Part shown: positions 20,661 to 30,902 of the stretch, in pieces | Position numbering within the stretch: position 1 is the first letter of the stretch | Layout of the letters: every line of letters begins with the position of its first letter | NCBI RefSeq assembly: GCF_900176035.1 | Contig: NZ_FWWT01000012.1 | Span: 61,588 to 125,587, forward strand | Direction of reading: 5' to 3' | From: Desulfonispora thiosulfatigenes DSM 11270 | GTDB taxonomy: Bacteria > Bacillota > Peptococcia > Peptococcales > Desulfonisporaceae | Length of the DNA stretch: 64,000 nucleotides | Translations under genes and position numbers: made by a program | Notes under the pieces: model-generated | Told to the model about the DNA's origin: nothing | The model's database searches: none | The model's input: only the letters and a program-made list of their open reading frames with translations

Positions 20661-20691
20661 AAAAAAATCCCCCCTTTGGGAAGATTTTTTT
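20661..20691 (-). terminator. Terminator after the ferredoxin gene
   Basis: The minus-strand stem AATCTTCCC / GGGGGGATT has two G-U pairs, followed by seven T residues. It lies 16 bp past the ferredoxin stop codon. Confidence 0.8.
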
Positions 20692-20706
20692 GTGTTTGAA
20701 TTGTAA

Positions 20707-20865
20707 CTAACTGATTATTGCTCCTGTTGGACAAGTTTCTGCACAACTACCACATTCGGTGCATAAGTCTTGATCAATTACATAGATATCGCCTTCACTA
20801 ATCGCATCTACCGGGCATTCAGGTAGACAAGCGCCACAAGCAACACAGTTTTGCGTAATTTTCAT
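20707..20865 (-). CDS. 2[4Fe-4S] clostridial-type ferredoxin
   Basis: This 52-residue protein has two CxxCxxCxxxCP clusters: CVACGACLPECP (residues 7-18) and CTECGSCAETCP (residues 35-46). This is the classic bacterial ferredoxin with two [4Fe-4S] clusters. It carries low-potential electrons in the cytoplasm for enzymes such as pyruvate:ferredoxin oxidoreductase or hydrogenase. The ATG follows AAAGGAGG. It stands alone between whiA and cggR with its own terminator. It supports an anaerobic lifestyle. Confidence 0.95.
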   Translation of the reverse strand: MKITQNCVACGACLPECPVDAISEGDIYVIDQDLCTECGSCAETCPTGAIIS

Positions 20866-20929
20866 ATTTATTCCTCCTTTCAGATTTTTCTATTTTATTC
20901 GCTAAGGATATTAAAATCCCTGCATACCT

Positions 20930-21871
20930 TTAATAAGTATTTCTTAATTTTTCAGATATTTCTTCTAGCTTACGCATCCGATGATTTATACCTGATTTTC
21001 CAATAGGGGGTTCTAGTAATTCTCCTAACTCTTTAAGGCTTATATCTGGTTGGAGCATTCTTAATTCTGCTACCTGTCTTAAAGGATTCGGAAGTTTATC
21101 TAATCCAATTTTTCTTTGGATAAATTCAATATTTTCTACTTGCCTCATTGAAGCATCGATTGTTTTATTTAAATTTGCTGTTTCACAATTAACTAATCTA
21201 TTGACTCTATTTCGCAATCCTTTTTGAATCCTAATATTTTCAAAATCTAATAAGGCAACGTGGGCACCTACTACATTTAAGAAAGTGACAATTTGCTCAC
21301 TTTCTTTTAAATAAACAATATTAAATTTTTTCCTTTTACTTATTTTAGCTTTTAAATCAAAAGCAGCTAATAGTTCCACCAAAGAATTAGCATAAATTAC
21401 ATCAGTACAAACAATTTCTAAATGATAAGCATTTTCTGGTGAACTTACTGAACCTGCTCCTAAAAATGTCCCTCTTAAATAACTCCTTTGGCAACACTGA
21501 TTTTTAGTTATATTACCACATACCTTAGGATTAACTAAAATTCCTTGTTTTGTCACTCCTAATGAATCTAAAATTTTTGCTACCTCATGATGAGGCGGTA
21601 TTTTAACTAAATAAATATTGTTTTTCTTTAAGCGGTTTTTCCGTAACACTCTTACCTCAGTTTCTACAGTAAATATCATTTTCGCAAGCTTTAGAATTTT
21701 TCTAGCTATTGCTGCACTTTCTGTAGTTAGTTCAAGACCCACACAATTATTTTTATTTATTATTATCGTCCCTATCATTCTCACGAGCCCAGCTAATTCA
21801 GCTAAATTACAACAATTATCTTCATCAATAATACGTGCTAATTCATTTTTCGTTTTTGCAGAAAAAGACAT
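20930..21871 (-). CDS. whiA: DNA-binding protein WhiA
   Basis: This protein combines an N-terminal LAGLIDADG-homing-endonuclease-like fold (about residues 1-190, starting MSFSAKTKNELAR) with a C-terminal helix-turn-helix (PDISLKELGELLEPPIGKSGINHRMRKL region, about residues 270-300). In Gram-positive bacteria WhiA influences cell division and chromosome segregation, and sporulation in Streptomyces. The ATG at 21871 is preferred over one nine bases upstream because AAGGA abuts that one. The order rapZ-yvcK-whiA is the conserved Gram-positive arrangement. Confidence 0.95.
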   Translation of the reverse strand: MSFSAKTKNELARIIDEDNCCNLAELAGLVRMIGTIIINKNNCVGLELTTESAAIARKILKLAKMIFTVETEVRVLRKNRLKKNNIYLVKIPPHHEVAKILDSLGVTKQGILVNPKVCGNITKNQCCQRSYLRGTFLGAGSVSSPENAYHLEIVCTDVIYANSLVELLAAFDLKAKISKRKKFNIVYLKESEQIVTFLNVVGAHVALLDFENIRIQKGLRNRVNRLVNCETANLNKTIDASMRQVENIEFIQRKIGLDKLPNPLRQVAELRMLQPDISLKELGELLEPPIGKSGINHRMRKLEEISEKLRNTY

Positions 21872-21914
21872 TTTACTCATTCCTTATCTGTGATCTTTTC
21901 CGGAACAGAATATT

Positions 21915-22931
21915 TTACTTAAATTTCACCTTATCATGTTGCATAAATAGTTCCATAATTGCCATTCCTAAACTCCAAGGATTATGCCTTACTAAAAATG
22001 ATTCATCAATTAAAGGCTTAGCTACTACCTTTACTTTCATTTTAGCTATTTCATCATAATCAACCTTTACAGGTTCAGATCCTTCTGACTTATATTTAAG
22101 TAATAGATTTTTATCCTGAATTATTTGATTATTAACTAAAACATAATCTACAATGCCTGGGTAACTATGTTCCTCAATTGCTCGTATATGTTGACTAACA
22201 TTATACCCAGTCGTTTCTCCTTGCTGGGTCATTACATTGCAAACATGCATTTTAATAGCCCTACTATTTTTGATGGTTTTTGCCATATCTGCAATTAATA
22301 AATTAGGAATAATACTCGTATATAAACTACCAGGTCCTAATACAATTACGTCGGCTTCATTTAAAGAATCTAAGGCTTCTTGAAAAGGTGTCGGATTTTT
22401 AGGTTTTATTTCTATCCTTTTAATCGGACTTTGTGCTTTAGGTATATTACTTTCACCATCGATAATAGTTCCGTCATTAAGATGTGCTCTCAATGAAACG
22501 TTCTCTAAGGTTGAAGGTACTACCTTCCCTTCTAGAGCTAAAACCCTACTTAATTGTCTAACTGCTATTTCAAAACTACCATAAATATCTGCTAAGGCAG
22601 CTATCATTAAGTTTCCTAAACTATGTCCTTTTAATTCATCACCCTCATTAAAACGATATGTAAATAATTCTTCCATTAAAGCTTCTTTTTCAGCTAATGC
22701 AACCATACAACTTCTAATATCCCCTGGGGGCAGCATGCCCAGCTGATTTCTAAGTCTTCCTGAACTACCACCATCATCAGCCATGGACACTATTGCTGTA
22801 ATATCAAAGGAAAGCTTTTTTAATCCTCTTAAAAGATTTGATAATCCTGTGCCCCCACCTAATACAACTATTTTCGGATTTCTTTTAGATATTATTTCTT
22901 GGGAAATATTGTTCTTTTTAATAGTAACCAT
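21915..22931 (-). CDS. yvcK: YvcK/CofD-like gluconeogenesis factor
   Basis: The protein contains KIVVLGGGTGLSNLLRGLK near residues 20-38, followed by SMADDGGSSGRLR, both typical of the YvcK/CofD fold that binds UDP-sugars. In Bacillus, YvcK is needed for growth on gluconeogenic carbon sources and affects cell-wall synthesis. The ATG at 22931 overlaps the rapZ 3' end by 14 bp and has GAGGAG about 12 bases upstream; an in-frame TTG at 22958 is less likely. It is flanked by rapZ and whiA in the standard order. Confidence 0.92.
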   Translation of the reverse strand: MVTIKKNNISQEIISKRNPKIVVLGGGTGLSNLLRGLKKLSFDITAIVSMADDGGSSGRLRNQLGMLPPGDIRSCMVALAEKEALMEELFTYRFNEGDELKGHSLGNLMIAALADIYGSFEIAVRQLSRVLALEGKVVPSTLENVSLRAHLNDGTIIDGESNIPKAQSPIKRIEIKPKNPTPFQEALDSLNEADVIVLGPGSLYTSIIPNLLIADMAKTIKNSRAIKMHVCNVMTQQGETTGYNVSQHIRAIEEHSYPGIVDYVLVNNQIIQDKNLLLKYKSEGSEPVKVDYDEIAKMKVKVVAKPLIDESFLVRHNPWSLGMAIMELFMQHDKVKFK

Positions 22932-23811
22932 CTTTAGATTGCGCTCCTCTTTTTTCAATATCTCTGTGTTTCACACTTACTTCATAATCCTCTTGTTGTA
23001 GTAATTCTCCTAATTTACGAGCTATAGCTACTGATCTATGTTGACCTCCAGTACAACCAATAGCAATCATTAAATGAGCCTTACCTTCTTGTACATAATG
23101 CGGGACTAAAAAACTAAGCAACTCATAATATTTAGTTATAAAATCATTACTAATTTCAGATTTAAATACATATTCAGCGACTTGCTGATCCTTACCAGTT
23201 AAAGGCCTTAGTTCTTTTAAATAATAAGGATTAGGTAAAAATCTTACATCCATTAAAAGATCTGTATCTAAAGGAATTCCATATTTATAGCCAAAGGACA
23301 TTACTGTAATATATAAAGACTTATTTTTATCCTTATATCCCCAAACCCTCCTTATTTCTTCCTTTAATTGTAGAGGCTTAAGGTCAGAGGTATCTATGAT
23401 AATATTTGCCTTCCCTCTTAATTCTTGGAGGAGTTCTCTTTCTACCTTGATACCTTCATAAATATCTCCTTCAGGTGATAAAGGATGTCTTCTCCTAGTT
23501 TCTTTAAACCTTTTAACTAACTCTTCGTCTGTGGCCTCTAAAAAAACAATCTCATAGTTAATATCTAATTTATTTAGCTTATCTAGTTCAGCATAAACTT
23601 GATTAAAGAATGTTCCTCCTCTAATATCTATCACTACAGCAACCCTATCAATCTTTCCTTCTGACTGAAAACATAAATCTATGAACTTGGGAATTAATGT
23701 AGGGGGTAAATTATCTATACAAAAAAATCCTAAATCTTCTAAGCTTTGAACTGCTTGGCTTTTTCCTGCCCCTGATAAACCTGTAATAATTAAAATTTTA
23801 ACCTTTTCCAT
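22918..23811 (-). CDS. rapZ: RNase adapter / nucleotide-binding protein RapZ
   Basis: The protein starts MEKVKILIITGLSGAGKSQA with a Walker A motif (GLSGAGKS, about residues 11-18). The C-terminal half contains IAIGCTGGQHRSVAIA (about residues 245-260), the conserved RapZ domain. In E. coli RapZ controls glmS through small RNAs; in Gram-positives (YvcJ) its role is less clear and includes effects on competence. The ATG at 23811 has AAGGGGGC seven bases upstream and is preferred over one 24 bases earlier that would overlap the preceding gene. Confidence 0.93.
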   Translation of the reverse strand: MEKVKILIITGLSGAGKSQAVQSLEDLGFFCIDNLPPTLIPKFIDLCFQSEGKIDRVAVVIDIRGGTFFNQVYAELDKLNKLDINYEIVFLEATDEELVKRFKETRRRHPLSPEGDIYEGIKVERELLQELRGKANIIIDTSDLKPLQLKEEIRRVWGYKDKNKSLYITVMSFGYKYGIPLDTDLLMDVRFLPNPYYLKELRPLTGKDQQVAEYVFKSEISNDFITKYYELLSFLVPHYVQEGKAHLMIAIGCTGGQHRSVAIARKLGELLQQEDYEVSVKHRDIEKRGAQSKDGYY

Positions 23812-23824
23812 ACTTACAGCCCCC

Positions 23825-24574
23825 TTAAAGTTCATAATTATCAGTTCTATAATTCAATACCTGCTCATTTGGTATATTTGCCTTTTTTAAAATTTCTGCA
23901 CCATAGCCAAATTCTCCTACAGTCTTTGGAAAATGAGCATCACTATTAACAATAAATTCTACCCCGGTTTTTGCTACTTCTAATACATCTTCTAGACAAG
24001 GAAAGGTATGACCTGTATTTATTTCAAAAGCAGTATTAGTTTTCACACATCTCTTTCCTAGCTCTTTTAAATCAATAGGCATCTTTAAACCCGGATGAGT
24101 TACAGCCAAACAATCATTTTTTGTAATTGCCTCATTTAAAGATTTTGTATTATTATTCTTGATTTTTTCTCTTTGTCCTTTATTAAATTTAGCCCACCTA
24201 TTTCCAATCACATATTTCCAGGCACTTTCTAAATCTATCGGTTTAACATATGGATGTAATCCTACTAATAGAAAATCTAATTCTTTGATAACCTTAGGGT
24301 CAATATCTATTTCACCTTTTAATCCAATCAGATTACTCTCTGCCCCTAGTAAAATATTTAACTCTGGAAATTTAGGGGCGATTCCTTTTATATGCTCTTT
24401 TATTTGTAAATAAGTTTCGCTATTTTTTACACCAGCTCCAATATTTGCTGGTCCGTGGTCTGTGATAGCTACTTCTTTTAATCCTTTTTGTTCTGCCATA
24501 AAAGCAATTTCTTCAATTGTGCTTTCCCCATCACTATATGTTGAATGCGTATGATAATCTCCTATAAAATTCAT
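23825..24574 (-). CDS. PHP-domain phosphoesterase
   Basis: A 249-residue metal-dependent phosphoesterase of the polymerase and histidinol phosphatase family. Metal ligands are visible in DYHTHSTYSDG (residues 5-15), ITDHGPA (about 36-42), the central histidines LLVGLHPY and TVTHPG-like AVTHPG, and NSDAHFP near residue 210. The YcdX/histidinol-phosphatase-like subgroup acts on small phosphorylated molecules, but the substrate is unknown here. I choose ATG 24574, preceded by AAAGAGGT; the longer frame begins at a TTG without SD. It lies just upstream of rapZ. Confidence 0.85.
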   Translation of the reverse strand: MNFIGDYHTHSTYSDGESTIEEIAFMAEQKGLKEVAITDHGPANIGAGVKNSETYLQIKEHIKGIAPKFPELNILLGAESNLIGLKGEIDIDPKVIKELDFLLVGLHPYVKPIDLESAWKYVIGNRWAKFNKGQREKIKNNNTKSLNEAITKNDCLAVTHPGLKMPIDLKELGKRCVKTNTAFEINTGHTFPCLEDVLEVAKTGVEFIVNSDAHFPKTVGEFGYGAEILKKANIPNEQVLNYRTDNYEL

Positions 24575-24633
24575 AAATACCTCTTTGGCTTTTCTATTAT
24601 CTTTCGACAAATAGCTCTAAAGTATTCTTTCTT

Positions 24634-24664
24634 AAAAAAAATTCCCACTAATATATTAGTGGGA
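24634..24664 (-). terminator. Terminator after the Spo0E-like gene
   Basis: Perfect 11-bp palindromic arms (24643-24653 with 24654-24664) are followed by eight T residues on the minus strand, right at the stop codon. Confidence 0.85.
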
Positions 24665-24844
24665 TTAATTATAGGTTTTTTGCCTAAGTTCTTTTTGCAT
24701 TACCTTTACAATTAAGCGATCTAGCTCAACGCTTAATTCATAGGTTTCCTCGGCCAATAAACGGTCAAAATTACTGTCTACTGCGTTATGAAGCTCATAT
24801 CTTTTTTCTTGAATTTTTCTACGCAATTCTCTTATTTCAGACAT
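24665..24844 (-). CDS. Spo0E-family aspartyl-phosphate phosphatase
   Basis: This 59-residue protein is mostly helical. It contains ELSVELDRLIVKVM (about residues 36-49), matching the S-x-x-LD-x-LI motif of Spo0E-like phosphatases. These small helical-hairpin proteins dephosphorylate Spo0A~P and delay sporulation. The ATG follows GGAGG with normal spacing and the gene ends in its own strong terminator. Assignment rests on this short motif plus size, so it is good but not certain. It agrees with a spore-forming host. Confidence 0.8.
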   Translation of the reverse strand: MSEIRELRRKIQEKRYELHNAVDSNFDRLLAEETYELSVELDRLIVKVMQKELRQKTYN

Positions 24845-24951
24845 ATTGTTGCCTCCATTAATTACCTTTGTATTGCATTATTCGACATCGATTTTACATT
24901 TCCTGCAATGATTAGGGTTTTTATCCATAAATATAAAATTTATTTTCTGTG

Positions 24952-25746
24952 CTACAAAGGCAATATTAGTTTTTCTAGTATTGCGGCAACTCCGTCGTCC
25001 TCATTAGATAATGTTATTATATCTGCTACCTGTTTTAATTCATCACAAGCATTTCCAATAGCTACCCCACAGCCCGCATATTCAATCATATCTAAATCGT
25101 TTAATTCATCCCCTATAGCAATTACCTGTTCCCTCTTAATATTCATACTTTCTGCTAATCTTTTTAAAGCCATCCCTTTTGTAGCTTCCGGATGGGATAT
25201 TTCTAATAAATGAGGTTTTGATCTGGTTAAATTGGTGTGTCCCCCAAATTCAGCCTTTAATCCTTCATTTAATCCTTCTAGCTCATTACTATCTCCCATA
25301 AGCACAATTTTAGTAGGTGCAATAGGTTTTTCTTCAAGTGAATTTAAAATATTTATAGGTACCTGGGTCATTTTTGCATAATGTTCTGCCCACTTATTAA
25401 CTTCAAATACATATAAATCATCACTATAATATAAATTCATATGAATTCCCTTAGGTCTAATAAAATTAACGACATCTTTAGCTAAATCTAAGGATAAAGG
25501 TAAATGTGATATTTCTCTACCATCAGCATACTTAACTAATGCGCCCTGGTACGTAATTAAAGGAATTGTAAGCCCAATTTCAAGTGCATAGGGTAGTGCC
25601 GATTTAAACATTCTTCCTGTCGCAAATGTAACTAAGACTCCCTTTAAAATACTTTCTTTTATTATATTTTTAGACCTTTGTGAAATAACCCTATCCTCAT
25701 TCAGTAAAGTATCATCTAAATCTATTGCCACTAATTTATAATCCAT
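24952..25746 (-). CDS. Cof-type HAD-IIB phosphatase
   Basis: This 264-residue HAD-superfamily hydrolase has motif I DLDDTLLNED (residues 9-18), motif II in TFATGR (about 40-45), and motifs III/IV with KGMALKRL and IAIGDELNDLDMIEYAG (about 212-228). The large cap between motifs II and III marks the Cof/IIB subclass, which dephosphorylates sugar phosphates, FMN or related metabolites. The exact substrate is not predictable. The start ATG has AGGAGG. Confidence 0.9.
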   Translation of the reverse strand: MDYKLVAIDLDDTLLNEDRVISQRSKNIIKESILKGVLVTFATGRMFKSALPYALEIGLTIPLITYQGALVKYADGREISHLPLSLDLAKDVVNFIRPKGIHMNLYYSDDLYVFEVNKWAEHYAKMTQVPINILNSLEEKPIAPTKIVLMGDSNELEGLNEGLKAEFGGHTNLTRSKPHLLEISHPEATKGMALKRLAESMNIKREQVIAIGDELNDLDMIEYAGCGVAIGNACDELKQVADIITLSNEDDGVAAILEKLILPL

Positions 25747-25817
25747 ATTTACCTCCTAGGATATTCCTAATTGAATCCACAATGCAACATTATAGCATAA
25801 ATTCCCTTTATTGTTAA

Positions 25818-26159
25818 TTAATCTTTTACAATTGCATTTAAAATTCCACTAATGATTGATAAAAGAATCGCTCCAAAGGTTGCAGCCCAAAATCCATTAA
25901 CCTCAAAGCCATTAACTACGCCACTGGTTATCTTTAACATAAAGCCATTGATTATTAAAGTAAACAAACCTAAAGAAAAAATATTGATTGGTAATGTTAG
26001 TACTAAGATAATAGGTCTAATGATGGCATTAACCATGCCTAATACTAAAGCTGCAAAAAGTGCTGCAAAAAATGTTTTAACTTCTATTCCGCTAACTACA
26101 GCTGCTGTCAAAATTAGCGATAGTCCACTTAGTAGCCATCGTAAAATCCAACCTTTCAT
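25818..26159 (-). CDS. YvlD-like small membrane protein (phage holin 4 superfamily)
   Basis: The 113-residue protein has four hydrophobic segments, with the family pattern ALVLGMVNAIIRPIILVLTL (about residues 37-56) followed by LGLFTLIINGFML. Relatives such as Bacillus YvlD are cytoplasmic-membrane proteins of unknown function, often tied to envelope stress genes. It has a good AAGGAGGG SD and lies 13 bp upstream of the uvrC stop side, in the same direction as the uvr genes. No catalytic residues are evident. Confidence 0.8.
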   Translation of the reverse strand: MKGWILRWLLSGLSLILTAAVVSGIEVKTFFAALFAALVLGMVNAIIRPIILVLTLPINIFSLGLFTLIINGFMLKITSGVVNGFEVNGFWAATFGAILLSIISGILNAIVKD

Positions 26160-26172
26160 TTTAATACCCTCC

Positions 26173-28032
26173 TTATTCCTTCGATTTTTTCATGCGTAAC
26201 AAAAGATCTTGATGGGTAGATAAATAATTATAAATACTTTCTGCTACAGTATAGTTTATTCCTTCTACCTCTGATAGCTCCTCTAAATTTGCTTGTTGTA
26301 TTTTTTTAAATGAGCCAAAATGCTTTAATAAGCTTATCTTTCTTTTTTCTCCGACTCCTGGAATATCATCTAAAATTGAGGCTAAATTTCTTTTACCTCT
26401 TAAACTTCGATGATACGTTATAGCAAAGCGATGAGCTTCATCTCGTAATCTTTGCAATAAATATAGTCCTTGCGAGTTTCTAGGTAAAAAAGTTGGTTCT
26501 TTTTGATTTTCGGTAAATAATAATTCTTCTTTTTCTGCTAAACCATAGGTAGGAATATAATCAAAACCATGTTTTTTCATTGCTTTTCTTGCTTCACTTA
26601 ATTGTCCTTTACCCCCATCAATAATAACTAAATCAGGTAGGTTAGAAAACCTTTTATCAGTAATTTGCTTTTTTTCTTTTTGGACATTACTAAATCTTCT
26701 ATCTATAACTTCATAAATACTCGCAAAATCATTAGGTCCTTCTACAGTTTTTATCTTGAATTTACGATACTGACTTTTATCTGGTCTACCTTCAGTAAAG
26801 ACTACCATAGAGGCAACGCTTTCTGTTCCTTGGGTATTTGAAATATCAAAACATTCAATACGTAGAGGAAGCTCGGGAAGGTTTAATTGTTTTTGCAGTT
26901 CCATAATAGCTTCTTCAGTTGTAGATTTTTTTTGTAATAGTCTTTCTTCTTCTAGCTTTAATACTTCTAGGGCATTTTTACCTACTAATTCTAATAAATC
27001 CTTACGTTCTCCTTTATGAGGCATTTTCACATATACCCTTGCCCCTCTTTTTTCGCTTAACCACTGTCCAATAACTTCTTTTTCGGGAATTTCCTCTTCG
27101 ATTATAATTTCCTTCGGAATAAAATCTTGTTCATTATAATACTGCTTGATAAATGAAGCAATAACTTCTCCCCTGCTGCTTTCATCTGTTCCACTTAAGA
27201 AAAAGTTTTCTCGACCAATTAATTTACCGCTACGAATAATAAAAATTTGCACACATACCGTATTAAAACCTCGCGCCATCGCAATCACATCTTGATTTTC
27301 TTGTCCGTTAGTAATGATCTTTTGTTTTTCTACGATTGTTTCGATACTTTTAATTTGATCTCTGATAATTGCCGCTTGTTCAAATTCTAGATTTTCTGAC
27401 TTTTGTTCCATTTCATCATGTAATTTAGTTAATAAAGTATCTTGTTTTCCTTCTAAGAATAAAATAACTCCTTTAATAATTTGCTGATAATCTTCTTTAG
27501 AAATTCTTCCTACACAAGGGGCTAGGCACTTTTTTATATGAGCATTTAAACACGGTCTAGTGTTTCTAAAAATCTTTTGATTACAGGAGCGATACGGAAA
27601 TATACTTCTGATTACTTCCAGAGTCGTTTTTAAAGATGTTGTACTAGTATAAGGTCCAAAATACTTATTACCATCCTTTACCTTATTGCGTGTAATAAGT
27701 ATTCTGGGAAAGTCTTCATTTGTTATCTTTACATAGGGGTAATTTTTGTCATCTTTTAAACTTATATTGTATTTAGGACGATGTTTTTTAATTAAATTAC
27801 ATTCGAGAATTAAAGCTTCTAATTCCGAATCCGTTAAAATATATTCTAAGTCTTCAATGTTTTTTACAAGTGCTCTTGTTTTTGCTGAATCATGTTTTTT
27901 ACCGACAAAATAAGATTTAACTCTATTTTTTAAAGATATAGCCTTGCCTACATAGATAATTTTATCTTCGTTGTTTTTCATTAAATATACCCCAGGCTTA
28001 TCTGGCAAACCTTTTATCTTTTCCTCTAACAT
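26173..28032 (-). CDS. uvrC: Excinuclease ABC subunit C
   Basis: UvrC makes the dual incisions in nucleotide excision repair. The GIY-YIG domain is at the N-terminus (PGVYLMKNNEDKIIYVGKA, about residues 13-31), a UVR motif lies near residues 195-230, and the C-terminal endonuclease domain has DLVIIDGGKGQLSEA and a final helix-hairpin-helix pair (LDDIPGVGEKRKISLLKHFG). I choose the ATG at 28032, nine bases after GGAG; a GTG 15 bases upstream is also in frame. Length, 619 residues, is normal. It follows uvrA by 18 bp. Confidence 0.96.
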   Translation of the reverse strand: MLEEKIKGLPDKPGVYLMKNNEDKIIYVGKAISLKNRVKSYFVGKKHDSAKTRALVKNIEDLEYILTDSELEALILECNLIKKHRPKYNISLKDDKNYPYVKITNEDFPRILITRNKVKDGNKYFGPYTSTTSLKTTLEVIRSIFPYRSCNQKIFRNTRPCLNAHIKKCLAPCVGRISKEDYQQIIKGVILFLEGKQDTLLTKLHDEMEQKSENLEFEQAAIIRDQIKSIETIVEKQKIITNGQENQDVIAMARGFNTVCVQIFIIRSGKLIGRENFFLSGTDESSRGEVIASFIKQYYNEQDFIPKEIIIEEEIPEKEVIGQWLSEKRGARVYVKMPHKGERKDLLELVGKNALEVLKLEEERLLQKKSTTEEAIMELQKQLNLPELPLRIECFDISNTQGTESVASMVVFTEGRPDKSQYRKFKIKTVEGPNDFASIYEVIDRRFSNVQKEKKQITDKRFSNLPDLVIIDGGKGQLSEARKAMKKHGFDYIPTYGLAEKEELLFTENQKEPTFLPRNSQGLYLLQRLRDEAHRFAITYHRSLRGKRNLASILDDIPGVGEKRKISLLKHFGSFKKIQQANLEELSEVEGINYTVAESIYNYLSTHQDLLLRMKKSKE

Positions 28033-28050
28033 GATTATCAACTCCACTAT

Positions 28051-30879
28051 TTAACCTTTATTTAAAACTTTTTTAAGGTATTGCCCTGTGTAAGAGTGGT
28101 CGGTATTTGCTATTTCTTCTGGCGTACCTGTAGCAATAATTTGTCCACCCCTATCCCCACCCTCTGGGCCTAAATCCACGATATAATCAGCACATTTAAT
28201 TACATCTAAATTATGCTCTATCACGACTACACTATCTCCTGCTTCTACAAGCCTGTTTAAAACATCTAAAAGTTTATGAATATCTGCAATATGAAGTCCT
28301 GTAGTAGGTTCATCTAAAATGTATAATGTCTTTCCATTACTTCTTCTAGATAATTCTGTTGCTAATTTTACCCTTTGCGCTTCTCCTCCTGAGAGAGTAG
28401 TAGCAGGTTGTCCTAGTCTAATATACCCTAATCCAACATCATCTAAAGTCTTTAATTTACGGTGAATTTTAGGTATATTTTGAAAAAACTCTACACCTTC
28501 TTCGACCGTCATCCCTAAAACCTCTGAAATAGTTTTTCCCTTATACCTAATTTCTAGGGTTTCTCGATTATAACGTTTACCTTTACATATTTCACATGGT
28601 ACATATACATCAGGTAAAAAGTGCATTTCAATTTTAATAATTCCATCTCCGCTACAAGCTTCACACCTTCCACCCTTGACATTAAAGCTAAAACGACCCG
28701 GCTTATAACCTCTCATTCTAGCATCCGTTGTTTGAGAAAAGACCTCTCTAATAGCATCAAATACTCCTGTATACGTTGCTGGGTTTGACCTTGGCGTTCT
28801 ACCAATAGGAGACTGATCTATATTTATAACCTTATCTAAATTCTCAATTCCTAAAATATCTTGATGTTTTCCCGGCTTTGCTTTAGAGGTAGGATAAAGT
28901 CTTGATTCTAAAGCTTTTAATAAGATTTCATTAATTAAAGTACTTTTTCCTGATCCAGATACCCCTGTTACACAAGTAAATAATCCTAAGGGAATAGCTA
29001 GATTTGCATTTTTCAAGTTATTTTCACTAGCTTTTTTGATTTCTATTTTCTTTTCTGTCATTTCTCGTCTAATTTTAGGAATTTCTATCTTTTTAGCCCC
29101 TGTTAAATATTGACCAGTAATTGATTCTGGAGCATTTTTGATATCCTCAATCGTTCCCTGTGCTACCAGTTTTCCTCCCCCAGCCCCTGCCTTAGGTCCT
29201 ATATCAATAATATGATCTGCACTAAGCATTGTGTCTTCATCATGTTCAACCACGATTAAGGTATTACCTAGATCTCGTAAATTTTCCAGTGTTTTAATTA
29301 ACCGATTATTATCTCTTTGATGCAAGCCTATACTTGGCTCATCTAGGATATATAAAACTCCTACTAAACCTGAGCCGATTTGAGTTGCAAGGCGAATTCT
29401 TTGAGCTTCCCCTCCGGACAAGGTTCCTGCTGATCTACTTAAATTCAAATAATCTAAACCCACATTTACTAAAAATCCTAATCTTTCTTTAATTTCTTTT
29501 AAAATTTGTCTTGCAATTAAAATTTGACGATCACTAAGTTCTAAAGTATCCATAAATTGTTTGGCTTCTAAAATAGTCATATTAGAAATGTCTGCTATAT
29601 TTATATCATTAATTTTTACAGCTAATGCTTCTGGTCTAAGCCTTGCTCCTTTACAACGAAGGCAATGCTTACTAGACATAAACTTTTCAATTTCTGTACG
29701 TGCAGATTCAGAGTTTGTTTCTCTAAATCTTCTTTCTAAGTTTGGAATTACCCCTTCATAATAGGTATCTACTACCCGCGTATCATTATAAATATTAGTA
29801 TATTTAAATTTAATTTTTTCTGTTGTCGAGCCATATAGAACTAACTTTAGCTTTTCTTTTGGCAAATCTTTAACCGGTATAGTTAAATCAATTTCAAATT
29901 GTTCTGCTGCTGAATTTAGTAATTGATAATAATAACTAGCACTATTTCTACTCCAAGCAGCTATCGCCCCTACTTCTAAGGATATGCTTTTATCTGGAAT
30001 CACTATATCTGGATCTATTTCTAACTTTGTTCCGAGACCATCACAATCATTACAAGCTCCAAAAGGACTATTGAAAGAAAACATCCTTGGTGTAATTTCT
30101 GCTAAGCTAATGCCACAATCAACACACGCAAAATTTTGACTAAACATTAATTCTTCTTCATCTGACATTAAAACATAAACTAAACCTTCACTTAATTTTA
30201 AAGCAATTTCTAAAGAATCTGCTAATCTATTTTCGATACCTTCTTTGACAATAATCCTATCGACTACAACTTCAATACTATGCTTTTTATTTTTTTCTAA
30301 ATTAATTTCATCATTTATATCCTTTATTTCCCCATTTACTCTAATCCGTACAAAGCCACTTTTCTTTAAATCTTCAATTACATTTTTATGCTCTCCTTTT
30401 CTGCCCTGGACAACTGGAGCTAAAATTTGTAGTTTTGTTCTTTCTTCATATCCCATAATTTTATCGACCATTTGCTCTATAGTTTGTTGAGTAATGGCTT
30501 TACCACATTTAGGGCAATGAGGTATTCCGATACGGGCAAATAATAAACGTAAATAATCATGGATTTCAGTAACCGTACCTACAGTAGACCTGGGATTACG
30601 ACTAGTTGTTTTTTGATCAATCGATATTGCAGGGGATAAGCCTTCAATATATTCAACATCCGGCTTATCCATTTGCCCTAAAAACTGACGAGCATAAGCA
30701 GATAATGATTCTACATAACGTCTTTGCCCTTCAGCATAAATCGTATCAAAGGCTAAGGAAGACTTACCTGAACCACTTAAACCTGTAATTACAACAAATT
30801 TATCGCGTGGAATTTCTACATCAATATTTTTGAGATTGTGAACTTTAGCACCTTTAACTACAATTTTATCTATAGCCAT
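28051..30879 (-). CDS. uvrA: Excinuclease ABC subunit A
   Basis: The 942-residue damage sensor of nucleotide excision repair has two ABC ATPase modules: Walker A motifs [12 protein letters not shown] (about residues 32-43) and [12 protein letters not shown] (about 638-649), and signature motifs [12 protein letters not shown] and [12 protein letters not shown]. Four-cysteine zinc modules occur near CPKCGKAI and CEACSGDG...CEICKG. The start has TTGGAGG. uvrB, uvrA and uvrC form a co-directional set here. Confidence 0.98.
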   Translation of the reverse strand: MAIDKIVVKGAKVHNLKNIDVEIPRDKFVVITGLSGSGKSSLAFDTIYAEGQRRYVESLSAYARQFLGQMDKPDVEYIEGLSPAISIDQKTTSRNPRSTVGTVTEIHDYLRLLFARIGIPHCPKCGKAITQQTIEQMVDKIMGYEERTKLQILAPVVQGRKGEHKNVIEDLKKSGFVRIRVNGEIKDINDEINLEKNKKHSIEVVVDRIIVKEGIENRLADSLEIALKLSEGLVYVLMSDEEELMFSQNFACVDCGISLAEITPRMFSFNSPFGACNDCDGLGTKLEIDPDIVIPDKSISLEVGAIAAWSRNSASYYYQLLNSAAEQFEIDLTIPVKDLPKEKLKLVLYGSTTEKIKFKYTNIYNDTRVVDTYYEGVIPNLERRFRETNSESARTEIEKFMSSKHCLRCKGARLRPEALAVKINDINIADISNMTILEAKQFMDTLELSDRQILIARQILKEIKERLGFLVNVGLDYLNLSRSAGTLSGGEAQRIRLATQIGSGLVGVLYILDEPSIGLHQRDNNRLIKTLENLRDLGNTLIVVEHDEDTMLSADHIIDIGPKAGAGGGKLVAQGTIEDIKNAPESITGQYLTGAKKIEIPKIRREMTEKKIEIKKASENNLKNANLAIPLGLFTCVTGVSGSGKSTLINEILLKALESRLYPTSKAKPGKHQDILGIENLDKVINIDQSPIGRTPRSNPATYTGVFDAIREVFSQTTDARMRGYKPGRFSFNVKGGRCEACSGDGIIKIEMHFLPDVYVPCEICKGKRYNRETLEIRYKGKTISEVLGMTVEEGVEFFQNIPKIHRKLKTLDDVGLGYIRLGQPATTLSGGEAQRVKLATELSRRSNGKTLYILDEPTTGLHIADIHKLLDVLNRLVEAGDSVVVIEHNLDVIKCADYIVDLGPEGGDRGGQIIATGTPEEIANTDHSYTGQYLKKVLNKG

Positions 30880-30902
30880 TATCTTCCTCCAAGTATAAGA
30901 TT

